64,000 nt of DNA from Glebionis coronaria. Taxonomy: Eukaryota > Streptophyta > Magnoliopsida > Asterales > Asteraceae. Under the pieces are notes generated by a model. It was not told the origin of the DNA, ran no database searches, and worked only from the letters and a program-made list of their open reading frames with translations. Location of the stretch: NCBI GenBank assembly GCA_025667525.1, contig CM046878.1, positions 510,950,274 to 511,014,273 on the forward strand, written 5' to 3'. A program made the translations under genes and the position numbers. Below, piece by piece: positions 45,818-59,966 of this stretch (its first letter is position 1; the number at the start of each line of letters is the position of its first letter).

Positions 45818-46335
45818 TTTTCTATATTCATAATACAAATTGAGATTTATAAGTTGATTAACAAGATGGTTATATTAAACTGCATGGAAAATGTGTATGC
45901 ATAGAATTCACAACAAATTAGATAACCTGTCAATAGTTAATAATAATATAAATGCAAACAAACAAGTGGATGATAACATGTTATTTCTGGCAAACAACAA
46001 CATAGTACAAATACAACCAATCTAAGACAGGGGTACAACAAGCCTATCTGAAATAGTGGTACATATGTTTGTGATACAACAAAAGATAACCTACCTACTA
46101 AGGTTAGGTCCTAAGATAGAGATACAACTGAAATGAAATACAAGTACAAAAGATGTAAATCCTGCGAGCTGAGATGCAACTCAATGCTTGTCATGATGTA
46201 CAAAGAGATCTAGCCTACACTAGTATGGCTGCCTTTAGGTGCGGATGGTCCAGCCGGTGGTGCGGGTGTACACTCATCCTGCATGCGAGTCACAGCACTC
46301 CGGGTCTCTCGGGAGTATCTCATAGTCTCGAGCAA
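45818..46335 (-). other. Spacer between Tekay pre-gag ORF and gag
   Basis: AT-rich and non-coding. I see nothing specific. Confidence 0.5.
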
Positions 46336-47107
46336 CTAGTGGTGACGTGTAGTATCGGCACTCCGTAGATGATCCGTCTCTGTAGTGACTCCCTGGTGAC
46401 GAAGATCTGCCAGGTCCATGAAAGTCCTGAAAGTCTCCTCCTGCGTGAATATGACGGCCCGGGTCTCATACGAGTGACCCTCCAATGAAGCTATGCGATA
46501 ACGGAGGTAAGATACCTCATCCAACAACCACTGTATGGTCTCCTGGGTCATACCTAAATAGCTCTGAGTGGTATGTGACTCACTAACCACAGTCCAGTAG
46601 AGAGAGTTAAATCTCTCCTAAAGCACGGCGTGACCCTGCTGGTCTGCCTGTAGTAAAGAGTGGATAAGTGCGGTGTCCTTCGCCTGTCGGGCCACACCTG
46701 CATCCACCTGTGCCTGAAGAGCGCTAAGTCTAGCCTGTCCGGCTCCCGGTCCCTCTCCTATCTGGAAGGTCGAGTCAAGAATAGTGTCGCATCTCCTCTT
46801 ACGAGGTGGCAAAAGCACTAGTGGGGTAAGAGTGAGGTGCAGAAGGTGGTGGCAATGGTGGTAAGGAAGGTAAAACCTGGTCTACCTCTCTAGGAAGGGA
46901 TGCATGTACGACGAACAGTGGTGAAGTAGGAGATACACTAGGTGGTGATGGAGTAGAGGAATCCGAAACTATGATGACTCCATCTAGCTGATCATCTCTG
47001 GACTCCGTGTCGGATGCTGGTCCGGCAAATACCGATGTCGGTGACAAGGGTGTGACGGTAGGAACCATGAACACCTCGAAAGTAGTCACAATAGTAGGTG
47101 TCGTCAT
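46336..47107 (-). pseudogene. Tekay pre-gag ORF, coiled-coil rich
   Basis: Minus strand. ATG 47105-47107 (MTTPTIVTTFEVF) opens a Ser/Pro/Thr-rich section ending PPLPPPSAPHS. A frame change near 46800 leads into PPRKRRCDTIL, RLSALQAQVDAGVARQAKD and, after a stop at 46618-46620, WLLDEVSYLRYRIASLEGH. Heptad-like leucines suggest coiled coils. Asteraceae Tekay-like elements often have such an ORF between the 5' LTR and gag (memory). Function unknown. Confidence 0.55.
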
Positions 47108-47448
47108 GATATCTGGAAATAGCATTTCAAAGTTGAGTAAGTTTTTAGCTTACACAATTCAAAAAGTTTTAAGATGCATATGCGATGCGGTTTTATGTCC
47201 TTTAACTATGTTTGTTTAAAGTTTAAGTAAATACTTAGGTGATTTATTTACCCTGAGGTTAGAAATCGATGTGAAGTTAGTTCACATAATATGCATGCTC
47301 TATAATGCTATATGTCTAACTTATAAAGGTTCCCCGTAAATCAATTTTTACTTTCTCTTCATTGATTTAAAACTCCAATTATAGTCCAGTTTAAAATTTT
47401 TATTATATTTAAAGATTTTATTATCGATCTGGTTCTCTATAACTATGT
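47108..47448 (-). other. Tekay leader between primer site and pre-gag ORF
   Basis: AT-rich, no supported ORF. Confidence 0.5.
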
Positions 47449-47460
47449 GCTCTGATACCA
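47449..47460 (-). other. Tekay primer-binding site, initiator tRNA-Met type
   Basis: Minus strand TGGTATCAGAGC, four bases from the LTR end. This is the standard complement of the initiator tRNA-Met 3' end. Confidence 0.88.
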
Positions 47461-48376
47461 TTTTTGTAACACCCCCTGATGGTCAAATGCAGCGGAATAG
47501 TACTTGGGGTGTTACTTGGGTGGATCGATAGCACACAGTATATAGAGCAATGATCATAAAAGTCATTTAAAACTTATTACATGAATTAATCGTACACATT
47601 TAGTATCTTGTCTGAAAACCACATTTATTATAAAACTGAAGTAAATATCCCAGCCCGATGGTAAACATGATGCTTCCTATAATGCTAGAATCCAATGCAT
47701 GAACCTGCTTATTTTTCTGAGAAAACATATAAAGTAAAATGTGGGGGTCACACGAGGTTTGTGAATTCTCAGGTTTATTTAAATTAATAAAGTATCAATA
47801 TGCCAAGCACCACGGTCATAGCAGGAAATCACAACCCAGTACTATAGTAGTTCCTACTGCCCTATAATAGAAGCTAGACATGATTCTCAGTACGCCCATT
47901 GGGTCTATCTTGATGTTGTTTTCCTTAGTCCGACAATGACATAAACCTGTTGCTTGGCCTAAGCGTATACGTGACAGCTGATCACGTCAGGCCGAATGTT
48001 GTCAATACCCGAATAGATCTATCCATAAATTTCGCGCAACACTATTAACTATTAAAGTGAATGGAGAAAACAGTAGGCAATAAGTTGTTTTTTTATCTGT
48101 GCATGCTAGCATATAAATAGTTTTTGTATGTTTTCTCCCCCAGTTATAAAACAGTAAAGATGGGGCCATGAACTCACCTCAATGGTAATGATGTAAAGAT
48201 GATGTCACTGAATACACTGGTACAATATGATCACGAACTAGAGAAATTACCAAAGTAATTTAAATGCCTCAGTGAATGAAAAATAATAATGCATGATGAA
48301 TTGTACAGATGGAAATGCATGATCACAAATTAATAAGTTATTACGATTGTTTAAGTGTTTACACTTATAATGAGTT

Positions 48377-48516
<140 letters not shown>

Positions 48517-50836
48517 GTGTCTAAAAATATATGTAAATGTCTAGTAAAAGTGGTAATAAATTAAATAAATGGATTTTTATTTAATAAAATTAATTGTAAG
48601 AAAATACTATATAATTTTCTTAAGGTTTAAAAGAAAATACTTAACATGATTGGTCAGTTTATAAAGTTTCGTGAATAAACTTAGTGGTTCATTTAATTAA
48701 CCAACTGACTTAATTTAATAAAATGTTTTATTAATACTTTTAATTAAATTAAAATTACTAGTAAGCCCTTGTAAATATGACAAATTACAAAAATAACCTT
48801 TAAGGTTTCGTTCGTTAAGTATATTACGCCGTTAGTCCTCGTTAGTTAGTCTTATTTACAAAAACGCCCCTAGGGCTTATAAAACTTTCGGGAAATGACC
48901 AAACACCTCCCCCCCCATATGTCTCGGAAATAATTAAATAAGGGTTAGGGTTTGTTTAAAGTTCTCAAAATGACACAATTGGTCCTTGAAGTTTCGGATT
49001 ATTTAAAACTAATAGTTAGGGCTTGTAATAAGTTTCAATAATGGCAAAAATGACCCTTGAGATCTCGGAATATTTAAAAAGGCAACTAGGGCTTATATTA
49101 AGTTTAAATAATGGCAATAATGGCCCTTGTGGTTTCATTTGACTCTCGGTTTAAAACAAACGCACCCTATACTTTGGTAATTTACACAATTGGCCCTTAA
49201 ACTACTATAAAGACACGAAATATTTTATACATGTTTTATTAAGTTACCAAATCGACCTTAACTTTCACCAATTGTCAATAAGGGCACGAAAAGTCTCCAA
49301 AATTAGTATTTGGGATTGACTGGCCCATTTGGGTTTCGGCTTAGGTAAAATGGGCCTATTGGGCTTGTTTAAATTAACTAGTAATTATTAAATAGGCTAG
49401 TAAATATACTTTCCTTATTGGGCCTATACCTTATTATTTCCAAGCTTAAAATTTAGACATGGGCTTATTTGTATTCGGCTTATTTATAGCTTATGTGAGG
49501 GCTTATATAACTCGGCTTTTTTAACATTTCTAGGGCTTAAATAAGATAGGTTTAATATTTCCAAGCCTCGGCTTATATATCTTTTTAGGGTTTACATGGC
49601 CTAGATTATATAGGGTTTTAGGTTTCGGCTTATATAAGTTTTTAGGGCTTTAATGACTTAGCTTATATAAGTTATAGTTTTCGGCTTATATTACGTTTTA
49701 GAAGTTCCATGTCATGGCTTATATATATTTTTACGTCTCGGCTTATATATGTTTTATAGGCTTAAATGTCTAGCTTATATAGGTCAACGCATATATGACA
49801 TATGGGCTTATATGCTTAAATGTTTCGGCTTATATTACTTTTTATACACTTTTGTGACATAGCATTTTACCATAGGGCTTAAACTAGGTTCCTCATGCAT
49901 ATTCTCACAAGTCTTAGGGTTTTAATGCAAGATTACCCATAGGCACCATATAAGCCGTGGGCTTATATGTTGTTTTAGGGTTTGTTTACGAGTTTTAAAC
50001 GTATGCATGTACTCCTAACTCCATTTTTATAGCATAACCATGCATGAGAAGTAAAACGAGTAAGGAAAAGTTTAGAGAGGGTTTCATACTTACTTGTTTC
50101 AAGAAAACTTGGTGATGACAATGGTTTAGGAGTTCTAGACGTCGGGTTCCTCTTATTGTGACCTAGGATGATCTTGGACTTAACTTGAATGCTAAATATC
50201 TTGGATAATAAGCACTAAATTCTTGTAGGAGACCAAGAATGGATAGAAGTAAATGCTAGGAGTTTGTCTAGGTGTTTTGTTGGGTTTGTATCCGAATGTA
50301 AGTATGGTGAGTGATGTGTGAGTTCTAAAGTTGATAAATATCACAATGTGAGGTTGGGAGGTGTGGCTTAGGGCTTATACACATCCAAGAGAGAGGGTTG
50401 CAAGATATGGTAATATTGTTGTGTAGTAGGTAAGTACATGATTTAATGAGCAATGTGATGTACACTTGACCCTTAGCCACCTTGCCATCGCATGTATAAC
50501 AAACCAAGGGACAAATAGTGACTAGCATAGTATTTGCAATAAATGGAAAGTTGTACAAGTCAAATGGATGTGTGCTTTGGTCCACCACACGTTCTAATGT
50601 TAAGTGGGAGTGCTAGAAGTCTAATTTTCATCATACTAGCATAGTTAACTTAGTGCATTCTTTAAATCCCAAATGTTGTACACGGTGTCTTGGTTTTGTA
50701 TAAAAAACCCGGCGGTATTGGCTAGTAAAGGAAAAAGAAAGTGTTTTATATAGTGTAGGATTTAATGAAATATGTTGTACAAAGTCTAAGAAGTCAAAAG
50801 TGTAAATGGTAAAGGTTTTTGGTACTTAATGTTATG

Positions 50837-51875
<1,039 letters not shown>

Positions 51876-52545
51876 GGCTATATATTGAGTCTAGGGTATT
51901 TTTATGTTTAATTTTTATGTCTAGGTATAGTCACTAGGAGTATAGGTATAGTATTGTATAGGTTGATTTTGGTTAAGTTTGGGATCCTTGGTGAAAGTAT
52001 GGTCATGATTAAGTGAGAAATTAATTTACTTTATATAAAGCAAAACAATTTAGTTTAATTAAGTTAGAGTGGGTATATGTAATGTTTAATAATAAAACAG
52101 TTGGTGTCGTATCGTAGTGTCAGTCATACTGTGAAGAAAAATATCTAATATATATATTTTTTAAGCTTAAAATAATTCACATGTAAATGTTATTAATTGT
52201 GATCATGAGTTTGAATTTTTATAAACCAATATGAATGAATGCTAATGATCATGTGTTCGGGTGACTCAAAAGTCCCAATAGAATTTATTGTTTTATGTCC
52301 CGTATGCTCATATAATGTAGTCATACAAATGTGGTCGTGTCTTTATGATTAACTACTCATAATCATAATACAGTGTTGTGATCCAGATGTTTCCATGTTC
52401 TGATGATTGAAATGATGTATGCTCATGTGATGCATATGATTGCTCAAAAGATTTCATGCAAATGTGGTAGTATAAATATATAGATATCATGAGGTGACGT
52501 GTACAATGTTGACATAGTCAAAACCTGAAATTTACAGGTTTTACA

Positions 52546-52550
52546 CCTTT
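52546..52550. repeat. Target-site duplication CCTTT, right copy of Tekay
   Basis: Matches 28514-28518. Confidence 0.85.
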
Positions 52551-54092
52551 GACTGCAAGTCTTCACTTCAAAACGACTCATCTTTGTGGTAACTTGTAGA
52601 AGAAATACTATAACGGCACGAGATAAGTAACTCATATACTTCTGGTTAAGGAGAAGCTTCGGAATTAAGTTCCCCCTAATTCATGCCACGTAATCTTGAT
52701 GTATAAGCTTTTAATAACTTCCCCTAAACCGATAATCCTCACAAACAGTTTCAAAGCTTTCAATAAAGCTTAGAATGATTAAGCGCACAACGGAATTTAA
52801 CAAGCAAACCCCATCATATGAAATGATAATGTTGCTATGAGTGACTGAAAGTTTGGGGCACACCAAGTAGATCAACAACCTCTCTTCTCACGCTAGAATA
52901 ATTCTTCTGAATTTTTCTTCCCCTGAGAGTTCAAGTTATGCATACTAGAAAGAATCAAGACATTTCTTCCCCCACGTAGTTGAAGAAAGTAAACCAATCC
53001 CATGTATGAAGCTCAAATACTGAAGTGGACACTTTATCCCATTCATGAAGTTGACATCGTAACACCAGAGTCAATTAAGTCCCGAAAATGCACATATCTT
53101 CTCCCGGAGATGCACTAGAGTCAATTAAGTCCCGAGAACGCATTTTTCTTCATACAGGATAATGATGATGAATAATTGAAACATCAAAACAATTAAACAT
53201 CAAACAATAGTGTACCGTTTAGAGACTGATATTGCGAGTTAAAACACTGATTTTCTCTACGGTTATGACAATTGTCTTCCCGGAATGTCTTCAAATCAAA
53301 AGAAGGTATGAAGTTCATCACGTGTACTCGTTGTGCGTTCAATATGTCTTCTTCTTCCCCCTTGATGGTTTCGAAATCTCGAAACCAACAATATATCGTA
53401 CGCACATGTACTTGAAAATCTCGTGAGAATAATAAATAAGCTGAATTATATTATTTGAGAATCAGTTGCTGATCAAAATCCTCTACTCATAAACTCTCAA
53501 TGGCTATCTTTACCAACCCCCTTGTAGGCAATTTTAAGTGACCACTGATGGAATGAACCAGATATATCAAACGTGAAACTGAATAAGAATCCCTTGATCT
53601 TGTGACTTAAGTTTGCACTATTGTTGAATGGGGAACGGTGGAGAAATCTCTTAATACCCAATACCTTGTCGAAAGAAGTATATACGCACAACACCTCTTG
53701 AAATTATCCACATCAACTATGTGTATGACACTGAGTACAACAATGTAGCTCCTTTAAGTGATAGTTATCCAAGCCATCAACCAACCACCCCAAACTCAGT
53801 AACTAGATAATCAAGTCTTCATCCTAAGATTAAGCACGAACAAGTTATCTTTCAAAGATAAAATAAGTGCACTCCTTCGAAAAATCCATCTTCTACTTCA
53901 AATAATAATACCCAATAAAAAACATCCGTAGCCACTAAAAGTATAGCCATTTTTCTCGGTCTCGTCAAATAAATTTTGTCACTTTGTCTCAATAAGTCCT
54001 AAATACAGCCATTAATACCAAAAGTTATACCACATCATCAAGCCATCGTTAATTTTATATTTCATATGCAATACAAAATTGTTGTAATGTAC
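52551..54092 (-). other. Copia B 3' UTR, right of Tekay
   Basis: Continues the sequence cut at 28513. No coding segment is recognised; ORFs at 52444, 53193 and 53497 have no family features. A short repeat AGTCAATTAAGTCCCGA occurs twice (about 53069 and 53112). The character resembles the 3' UTR of copia A. The pol of B must lie to the right, beyond Y. Confidence 0.5.
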
Positions 54093-54542
54093 TGATAGGT
54101 GTGAAAACACCCATCCTTTTACCACTTAAAACAATTAAAAACGAGACCGTAACGTGTATTATATGTCGTAAATGTTGGAATTATGCGTGGTTTGTGTTTG
54201 TGTTGTGTTTTAGGATCAAAATATGATAAAGGAAGAAAACACTGGCTTTCACGGGCTTTTATCAAAGAAAAAGACAAAAGACGAAGTCAAAAGATCAAGA
54301 GTGCAAAAGATTGGAAGTCAATGGGCCTATTTTGAAGAATTAATTGAAGAAAAGGACCAAAGACGGAAGATTTACAAGTCGAAGAACCCAAGTCTAATAA
54401 ATGAAGAAATTATAAGACGAGTTCAAAATTTCATCGACAAATCCCGAGCCAAAGTCGAGACTTTAATTTAATTTAAGGACGAGACGAAAGAAAAGAAAAG
54501 AGGAAGAAGGAAGGAAGCAACAAAGCCACCTACCAACTCCCG

Positions 54543-54550
54543 TATATATA
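54543..54550 (+). promoter_or_regulatory. TATA box, Y LTR 1
   Basis: TATATATA in CTCCCGTATATATACTCC. Equivalent boxes are at about 56492-56499 (LTR 2) and 58430-58438 (LTR 3). Confidence 0.6.
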
Positions 54551-55076
54551 CTCCTCCTTCATTTTCATTTTAGTTGTTGGCTATTTGACAAATAGTTCTT
54601 CCACCATTTTCATTTTCATGTCATTTAATTTCTTGTCAATTTAATTTCATGTCTTGCACCTTAAATTTGTAACTCTTTAATCTTTATTTTTAATTGTTGG
54701 ATCTTTACTTTTAATCAAGTTTTTACTTTAATTTATCATTCTACCTTTATTGTTTTGCTTAATCTTTATGCTTATTTGGTTATTGTCATGCTTATTTGAT
54801 TGGTTGTTATGTTTTTATGTGTTTGATTGTTTTAGCTTATTGGTTTTATAGCTTATTGTGTGCTTTTCTTAAATTTGACTAAGTGTTTTCAAAAGTTATT
54901 TTATAAAAAGTTGATTTTAAATATTTTAATTATTTAGTGTTTCTTAATGATTTTAAATTTTGGTTTATTTGGTTTTTCTTAAAAGTATTTTGGTTAAGTT
55001 TTTTTAGATAAGTGCTTATTAGTTTTTGGCTTATTTTTGTCTTTAGCTTATTTGCAAATTTCCTTTGAAACCCTCT

Positions 55077-55335
55077 TTTTGAGGATAAGCCCCCGAAATA
55101 TGTTTTGAGGATAAGCCCCCGAAATATGTTTTGAGGATAATCCCACGAAATATATTTTGAGGATTAGCCCCCGAAATATGTTTTGAGGATAAGCCCCCGA
55201 AATATGTTTTGAGGATATGCCCCCAAAATATGTTTTGAGGATAAGCCCCCGAAATATGTTTTGAGGATAAGCCCTCGAAATATGTTTTGAAGATAAGCCC
55301 CCAAAATATATTTTCAGGATAAGCCCCCGAAATTC
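55077..55335 (+). repeat. 26-bp minisatellite, ten copies, Y LTR 1
   Basis: Unit reads TTTTGAGGATAAGCCCCCG then AAATATG. Copies vary at a few positions (TCCCACG, CCAAAA). Confidence 0.95.
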
Positions 55336-56020
55336 TTTTTCCGGATAAGGCATGAAATTCTGAATTCTAGATAGTGAAAAAAATGTTTTCCGGATAGTGG
55401 AAAATACGTTTTGCGGATAACATATATAAATGTGACCAGCCTTCTTGCCTGCTTAAGTAACTTTCCCGCCAAATTCAGCAGGTAGCCTGCCTGCTTGAGC
55501 AGGGTGCCTGTGTGCTTGTTTATTAATTAATTTTGTTCCGTAATCGTTTAGTTTAATCTGAAAGTTTTTCCGATTTTACTTCTGAAAGTTACATATTTTT
55601 AGTTGAATTTTTCGTCTAATTTTAAAATTAATATTTTTTCGTAAAGTTCAAATTTTATCTTTTATTTAGTACCCGCTTTAGGTTTTGCCTCGTTTAACTT
55701 TAAAATACCCTCTTAGTTTTATTTTCTCCTTTTTCATTCGGGTAATTTTATTTTTCAGTCAAACGTTAATTTCTTCGTTTAGTTTTATTTTTAATAATTT
55801 TTTTGTTTTAATTTATGTTTTATTATTCATTTTTTTGCTCCTTTATTATTAGTTATTTATTTTTGGTTTATTTTTATTACGTTTTGCTTTTACCTTTCAA
55901 GTAGAAATAGAAAACCAAACTTCCCTTTCCGTCACCAAGAACGATTTCTCCACTTCAAACCGTGATCAATTCGTTACGATACCGAGAACGAAACTACGAC
56001 TACGCAAAATCATTAAATCA

Positions 56021-56042
56021 AATGGCGCCGCTGCCGGGGATT
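56021..56042 (+). other. 22-bp linker: primer site fused to polypurine end (LTR 1/LTR 2)
   Basis: AA, then TGGCGCCGCTGCCGGGGA (18 nt, the full tRNA-Asp-type primer site), then TT and the next LTR. GGGGATT before TGATAGG is also the polypurine end seen in X (43131-43142), so GGGGA is shared by both parts. Confidence 0.85.
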
Positions 56043-57958
56043 TGATAGGTGTGAAAACACCCATCCTTTTACCACTTAAAACAATTAAAAACGAGACCAT
56101 AACGTGTATTATATGTCGTAAATGTCGGAATTATGTGTGGTTTGTGTTTTTGTTGTGTTTTAGGATCAAAATATGAAAAATGAAGAAAACACGGGCTTTC
56201 ACGGTCTTTTATCGAAGAAAAAGACAAAAGACGAAGTCAAAATATCAATAGTGCAAAAGATTGGAAGTCAATGGGCCTATTTTGAATATTTATTGAAGAA
56301 AAGGACCAAAGACGGAAGAGTTACAAGTCGAAGAACCCAAGTCTAATAAATGAAGAAATTATAAGACGAGGTCAAGATTTCATCGACAAATCCCGAGGCA
56401 AAGTCGAGATTTTAATTTAATTTAAAGACGAGACGAAATAAAAGAAAAGAGGAAGAAGGAAGGAAGCAACCAAGCCACCTACCAACTCCCATATATATAC
56501 TCCTCCTTCATTTTTATTTTAGTTGTTGTCTATTTGACAAATAGTTCTTCCACCATTTTCATTTTCATGTCATTTAATTTCTTGTCAATTTAATTTCATG
56601 TCTTGCACCTTAAATTTGTAAGTCTTTAATCTTTATTTTTAATTGTTGGATCTTTACTTTAAATCAAGTTTTTACTTTAATCTCTCATTCTACCTTTCTT
56701 GTTTTGCTTAATCTTTATGCTTATTTAGTTAATGTCATGCTTATTTGATTGGTTGTTATGTTATTATGTGTTTGATTGTTTTAACCTATTGGTTTTATAG
56801 CTTATTGTGTGCTTTTCATAAATTTGATTAAGTTTTTTCAAAAGTTATTTTATAAAAAGTTGATTTTAAATTTTTTAATTATTTAGTGTTTCTTAATGTT
56901 CTTAAATTTTGGTTTATTAGCTTTTTCTTAAAAGTATTTTGGTTAATTTTTTTAGATAAGTGCTTATTAGTTTTTGGCTTATTTTTGTCTTTAGCTTATT
57001 TGCAAATTTCCTTTGAAACATTCTTTTTGAGTATAAGCCCCAGAAATATGTTTTGAGGATAAGCCCCCGAAATATGTTTTGAGGATAAGCCCCCGAAATA
57101 TTTTTTGGGGATAAGCCCCCGAAATATGTTTTGGGAATAAGCCCCCGAAACATGTTTTCAGGATAAGCCCCCGAAATATGTTTTGAGGATAAGCCCCCGA
57201 AATATGTTTTCAGGATAAGCCCCCGAAATTCTTTTTCCGGATAAGGCATGAAAATCTGAATTCCGGATACTGAAAAAAATGTTTTCCGGATAGTGGAAAA
57301 ATGTTTTGCGGATAACCAACAAAAAGTTTTCCGGATAGTGGAAAATACGTTTTGCGGATAACGTATATCAATGTGACCAGCCTTCTTGCCTGCTTAAGTA
57401 ACTTGCCCGCCAAATTCAGAAGGTAGCCTGCCTGCTTGAGCAGGGTGCCTGCGTGCTTGTTTATTAATTAATTTTGTTCCGTAATCGTTTAGTTTAATCT
57501 GAAAGTTGTTCCGATTTTAATTTTGAAAGTTACGTATTTTTAGTTGAATTTTTCGTCTAATTTTAAAATTAATATTTTTTCGTAAAGTTCAAGTTTTATC
57601 TTTTATTTAGTACCCGCTTTAGGTTTTGCCTCGTTTAACTTTAAAATACCCTCTTAGTTTTATTTTCTCCTTTTTCATTAGGTTAATTTTATTTTTCAGT
57701 CAAACGTTAATTTCTTCGTTTAGTTTTATTTTTAATAATTTTTTTGTTTTAATTTACGTTTTATTATTTTTTTTGCTCCTTTATTATTAGTTATTTATTT
57801 TTGGTTTATTTTTATTACGTTTCACTTTTACCTTTTAAGTAGAAATAGAAAACCAAACTTCCCTTTCCGTCACCAAGAACGATTTCTCCACTTCAAACCG
57901 TGATCAATTCGTTAAGATACCGAGAACGAAACAACGACTACGCAAAATCATTAAATCA
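56043..57958 (+). repeat. Y LTR 2
   Basis: 1916 bp. Eight 26-bp repeats (57025-57232). The GTTTTCCGGATAGTGG block is duplicated compared with LTR 1. The U3 lysine-rich frame is shortened by a length change. Confidence 0.9.
57025..57232 (+). repeat. 26-bp minisatellite, eight copies, Y LTR 2
   Basis: Same unit as in LTR 1, with two fewer copies and different variants (GGGGATAAG, CGAAACATG). Confidence 0.95.
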
Positions 57959-57980
57959 AATGGCGCCGCTGCTGGGGATT
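57959..57980 (+). other. 22-bp linker: primer site fused to polypurine end (LTR 2/LTR 3)
   Basis: AA, TGGCGCCGCTGCTGGGGA, TT, then TGATAGG. One base differs from the first linker (CTG for CCG). Confidence 0.85.
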
Positions 57981-59948
57981 TGATAGGTGTGAAAACACCC
58001 ATCCATTTACCACTTAAAACAATTAAAAACGAGACAATAACGTGTATTATACGTCGTAAATGTCGGAATTATACATGGTTTGTGTTTTTGTTGTGTTTTA
58101 GGATAAAAATATGAAAAAGGAAGAAAACACGGGCTTTCACGGGCTTTTATCGAAGAAAAAGACAAAAGACGAAGTCAAAAGATCAAGAGTGCAAAAGATT
58201 GGAAGTCATTGGGCCTATTTTGAAGATTTATTGAAGAAAAGGACCAAATACGGAAGAGTTTCAAGTCGAAGAAGCCAAGTCTATTAAATGAAGAAATTAT
58301 AAGACGAGGTCAAGATTTCATCGACAAATCCCGAGGCAAAGTCGAGACTTTAATTTAATTTAAAGACGAGACGAAAGAAAAGAAAAGAGGAAGAAGGAAG
58401 GAAGCAACCAAGCCACCTACCAACTCCCCTATATATACTCCTCCTTCATTTTCATTTTAGTTGTTGGCTATTTGACAAATATTTCTGCCACCATTTTCAT
58501 TTTCATGTCATTTAATTTCTTGTCAATTTAATTTCATGTCCTGCACCTCAAATTTGTAAGTCTTTAATCTTTATTTTTAATTGTTGGATCTTTACTTTTA
58601 ATCAAGTTTTTACTTTAATCTCTCATTCTATCTTTCTTGTTTTGCTTAATCTTTATGCTTATTTGGTTATTGTCATGCTTATTTGATTGGTTGTTATGTT
58701 TTTATGTGTTTGATTGTTTTAGCTTATTCGTTTTATAGCTTATTGTGTGCTTTTCTTAAATTTGATTAAGTGTTTTCAAAAGTTATTTTATAAAAAATTG
58801 ATTTTAAATATTTTAATTAATTAGTGTTTCTTAAAGTTTTTAAATTTTGGTATATTAGCTTTTTCTTAAATGTATTTTGGTTAAGTTTTTAGATGTGTGC
58901 TTATTAATTTTTGGCGAATTTTTGTCTTTAGCATATTTGCAAATTTCCTTTAAAACCCTCTTTTTGAGGATAAGCCCCCGAAATATGTTTTGAGGATAAG
59001 CCCCCGAAATATGTTTTGAGGATAAGCCCCCAAAATATGTTTTGAGGATAAACCCACGAAATATGTTTTCAGGATAAGCCCCCGAAATATGTTTTGAGGA
59101 TAAGCCCCCGAAATATGTTTTGAGGATAATCCCCCGAAATATGTTTTGAGGATAAGCCCTCGAAATATGTTTTGAGGATAAGCCTCCAAAATATGTTTTT
59201 AGGATAAGCCCCCGAAATTATTTTTCCGGATAAGGCATGAAAATCTGAATTCCGGATAGTGAAAAAAATGTTTTCCGGATAGTGGAAAAAATGTTTTGCG
59301 GATAACCAACAAAATGTTTTCGGGATAGTGGAAAATACGTTTTGCGGATAACGTATATAAATGTGACCAACCTTCTTGCATGCTTAAGTAACTTTCCCAC
59401 AAAATTTAGCAGGTAGCCTGCCTGCTTGAGCAGGGTGCCTGCGTGCTTGTTTATTAATTAATTTTGTTCCGTAATCTTTTAGTTTAATCTGAAAGTTGTT
59501 CCGATTTTAATTCTGAAAGTTACGTATTTTTAGTTGAATTTTTCGTCTAATTTTAAAATTAATATTTTTTTGTAAAGTTCAAGTTTTATCTTTTATTTAG
59601 TACCCGCTTTAGGTTTTGCCTCGTTTAACTTTAAAATACCCCCTTAGTTTTATTTACTCCTTTTTCATTAGGTTAATTTTATTTTTCAGTCAAAAGTTAA
59701 TTTCTTCGTTTAGTTTTATTTTTAATAACTGTTTTGTTTTAATTTACGTTTTATTATTTGTTTTGCGCCTTTATTATTAGTTATTTATTTTTGGTTTATT
59801 TTTATTAGGTTTCGCTTTTACCTTTTAAGTAGAAATTGAAAACCAAACTTCCCTTTCTGTCACCAAGAACGATTTCTCCACTTCAAACCGTGATCAATTC
59901 GTTAAGATACCGAGAACAAAACAACGACTACGCAAAATCATTAAATCA
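57981..59948 (+). repeat. Y LTR 3
   Basis: 1968 bp. Ten 26-bp repeats (58962-59220), duplicated GTTTTCCGGATAG block as in LTR 2, followed by a normal primer site and the internal region. It is therefore the LTR that acts as 5' LTR of the coding unit. Confidence 0.9.
58962..59220 (+). repeat. 26-bp minisatellite, ten copies, Y LTR 3
   Basis: Same unit as in LTR 1. Several variants match LTR 1 in order (a CCACG-type copy in the first half, a CCTCG copy eighth). Confidence 0.95.
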
Positions 59949-59950
59949 AA

Positions 59951-59966
59951 TGGCGCCTCTGCCGGA
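59951..59966 (+). other. Y primer-binding site, degenerate tRNA-Asp type
   Basis: TGGCGCCTCTGCCGGA followed by TCTTTTCG, as in X. It is less complementary to tRNA-Asp than the linker copies. Confidence 0.75.

Larger units (their letters stand above)
54093..56020 (+). repeat. Y LTR 1
   Basis: 1928 bp. U3 open frame at 54223-54471 (longest version of the lysine-rich frame), TATA box at 54543-54550, ten 26-bp repeats at 55077-55335, one GTTTTCCGGATAGTGG/GTTTTGCGGATAAC block, a CAGGTAGCCTGCCTG hairpin-prone section near 55480, then U5. Confidence 0.9.

Noticed and set aside
53193..53694. Short frames in copia B 3' UTR as host genes
   Set aside because: 60-70 codons, no motif, located in retroelement UTR.
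55077..55335. CRISPR-like array
   Set aside because: Direct repeats are contiguous with no unique spacers, and the context is a plant LTR.
55048..59402. Minus-strand repeat proteins (SGAYPQNIFRGLILK type) in the Y LTRs
   Set aside because: A 26-bp unit has no multiple-of-three constraint and simply cycles through three frames; the frame exists in LTR DNA on the antisense strand.
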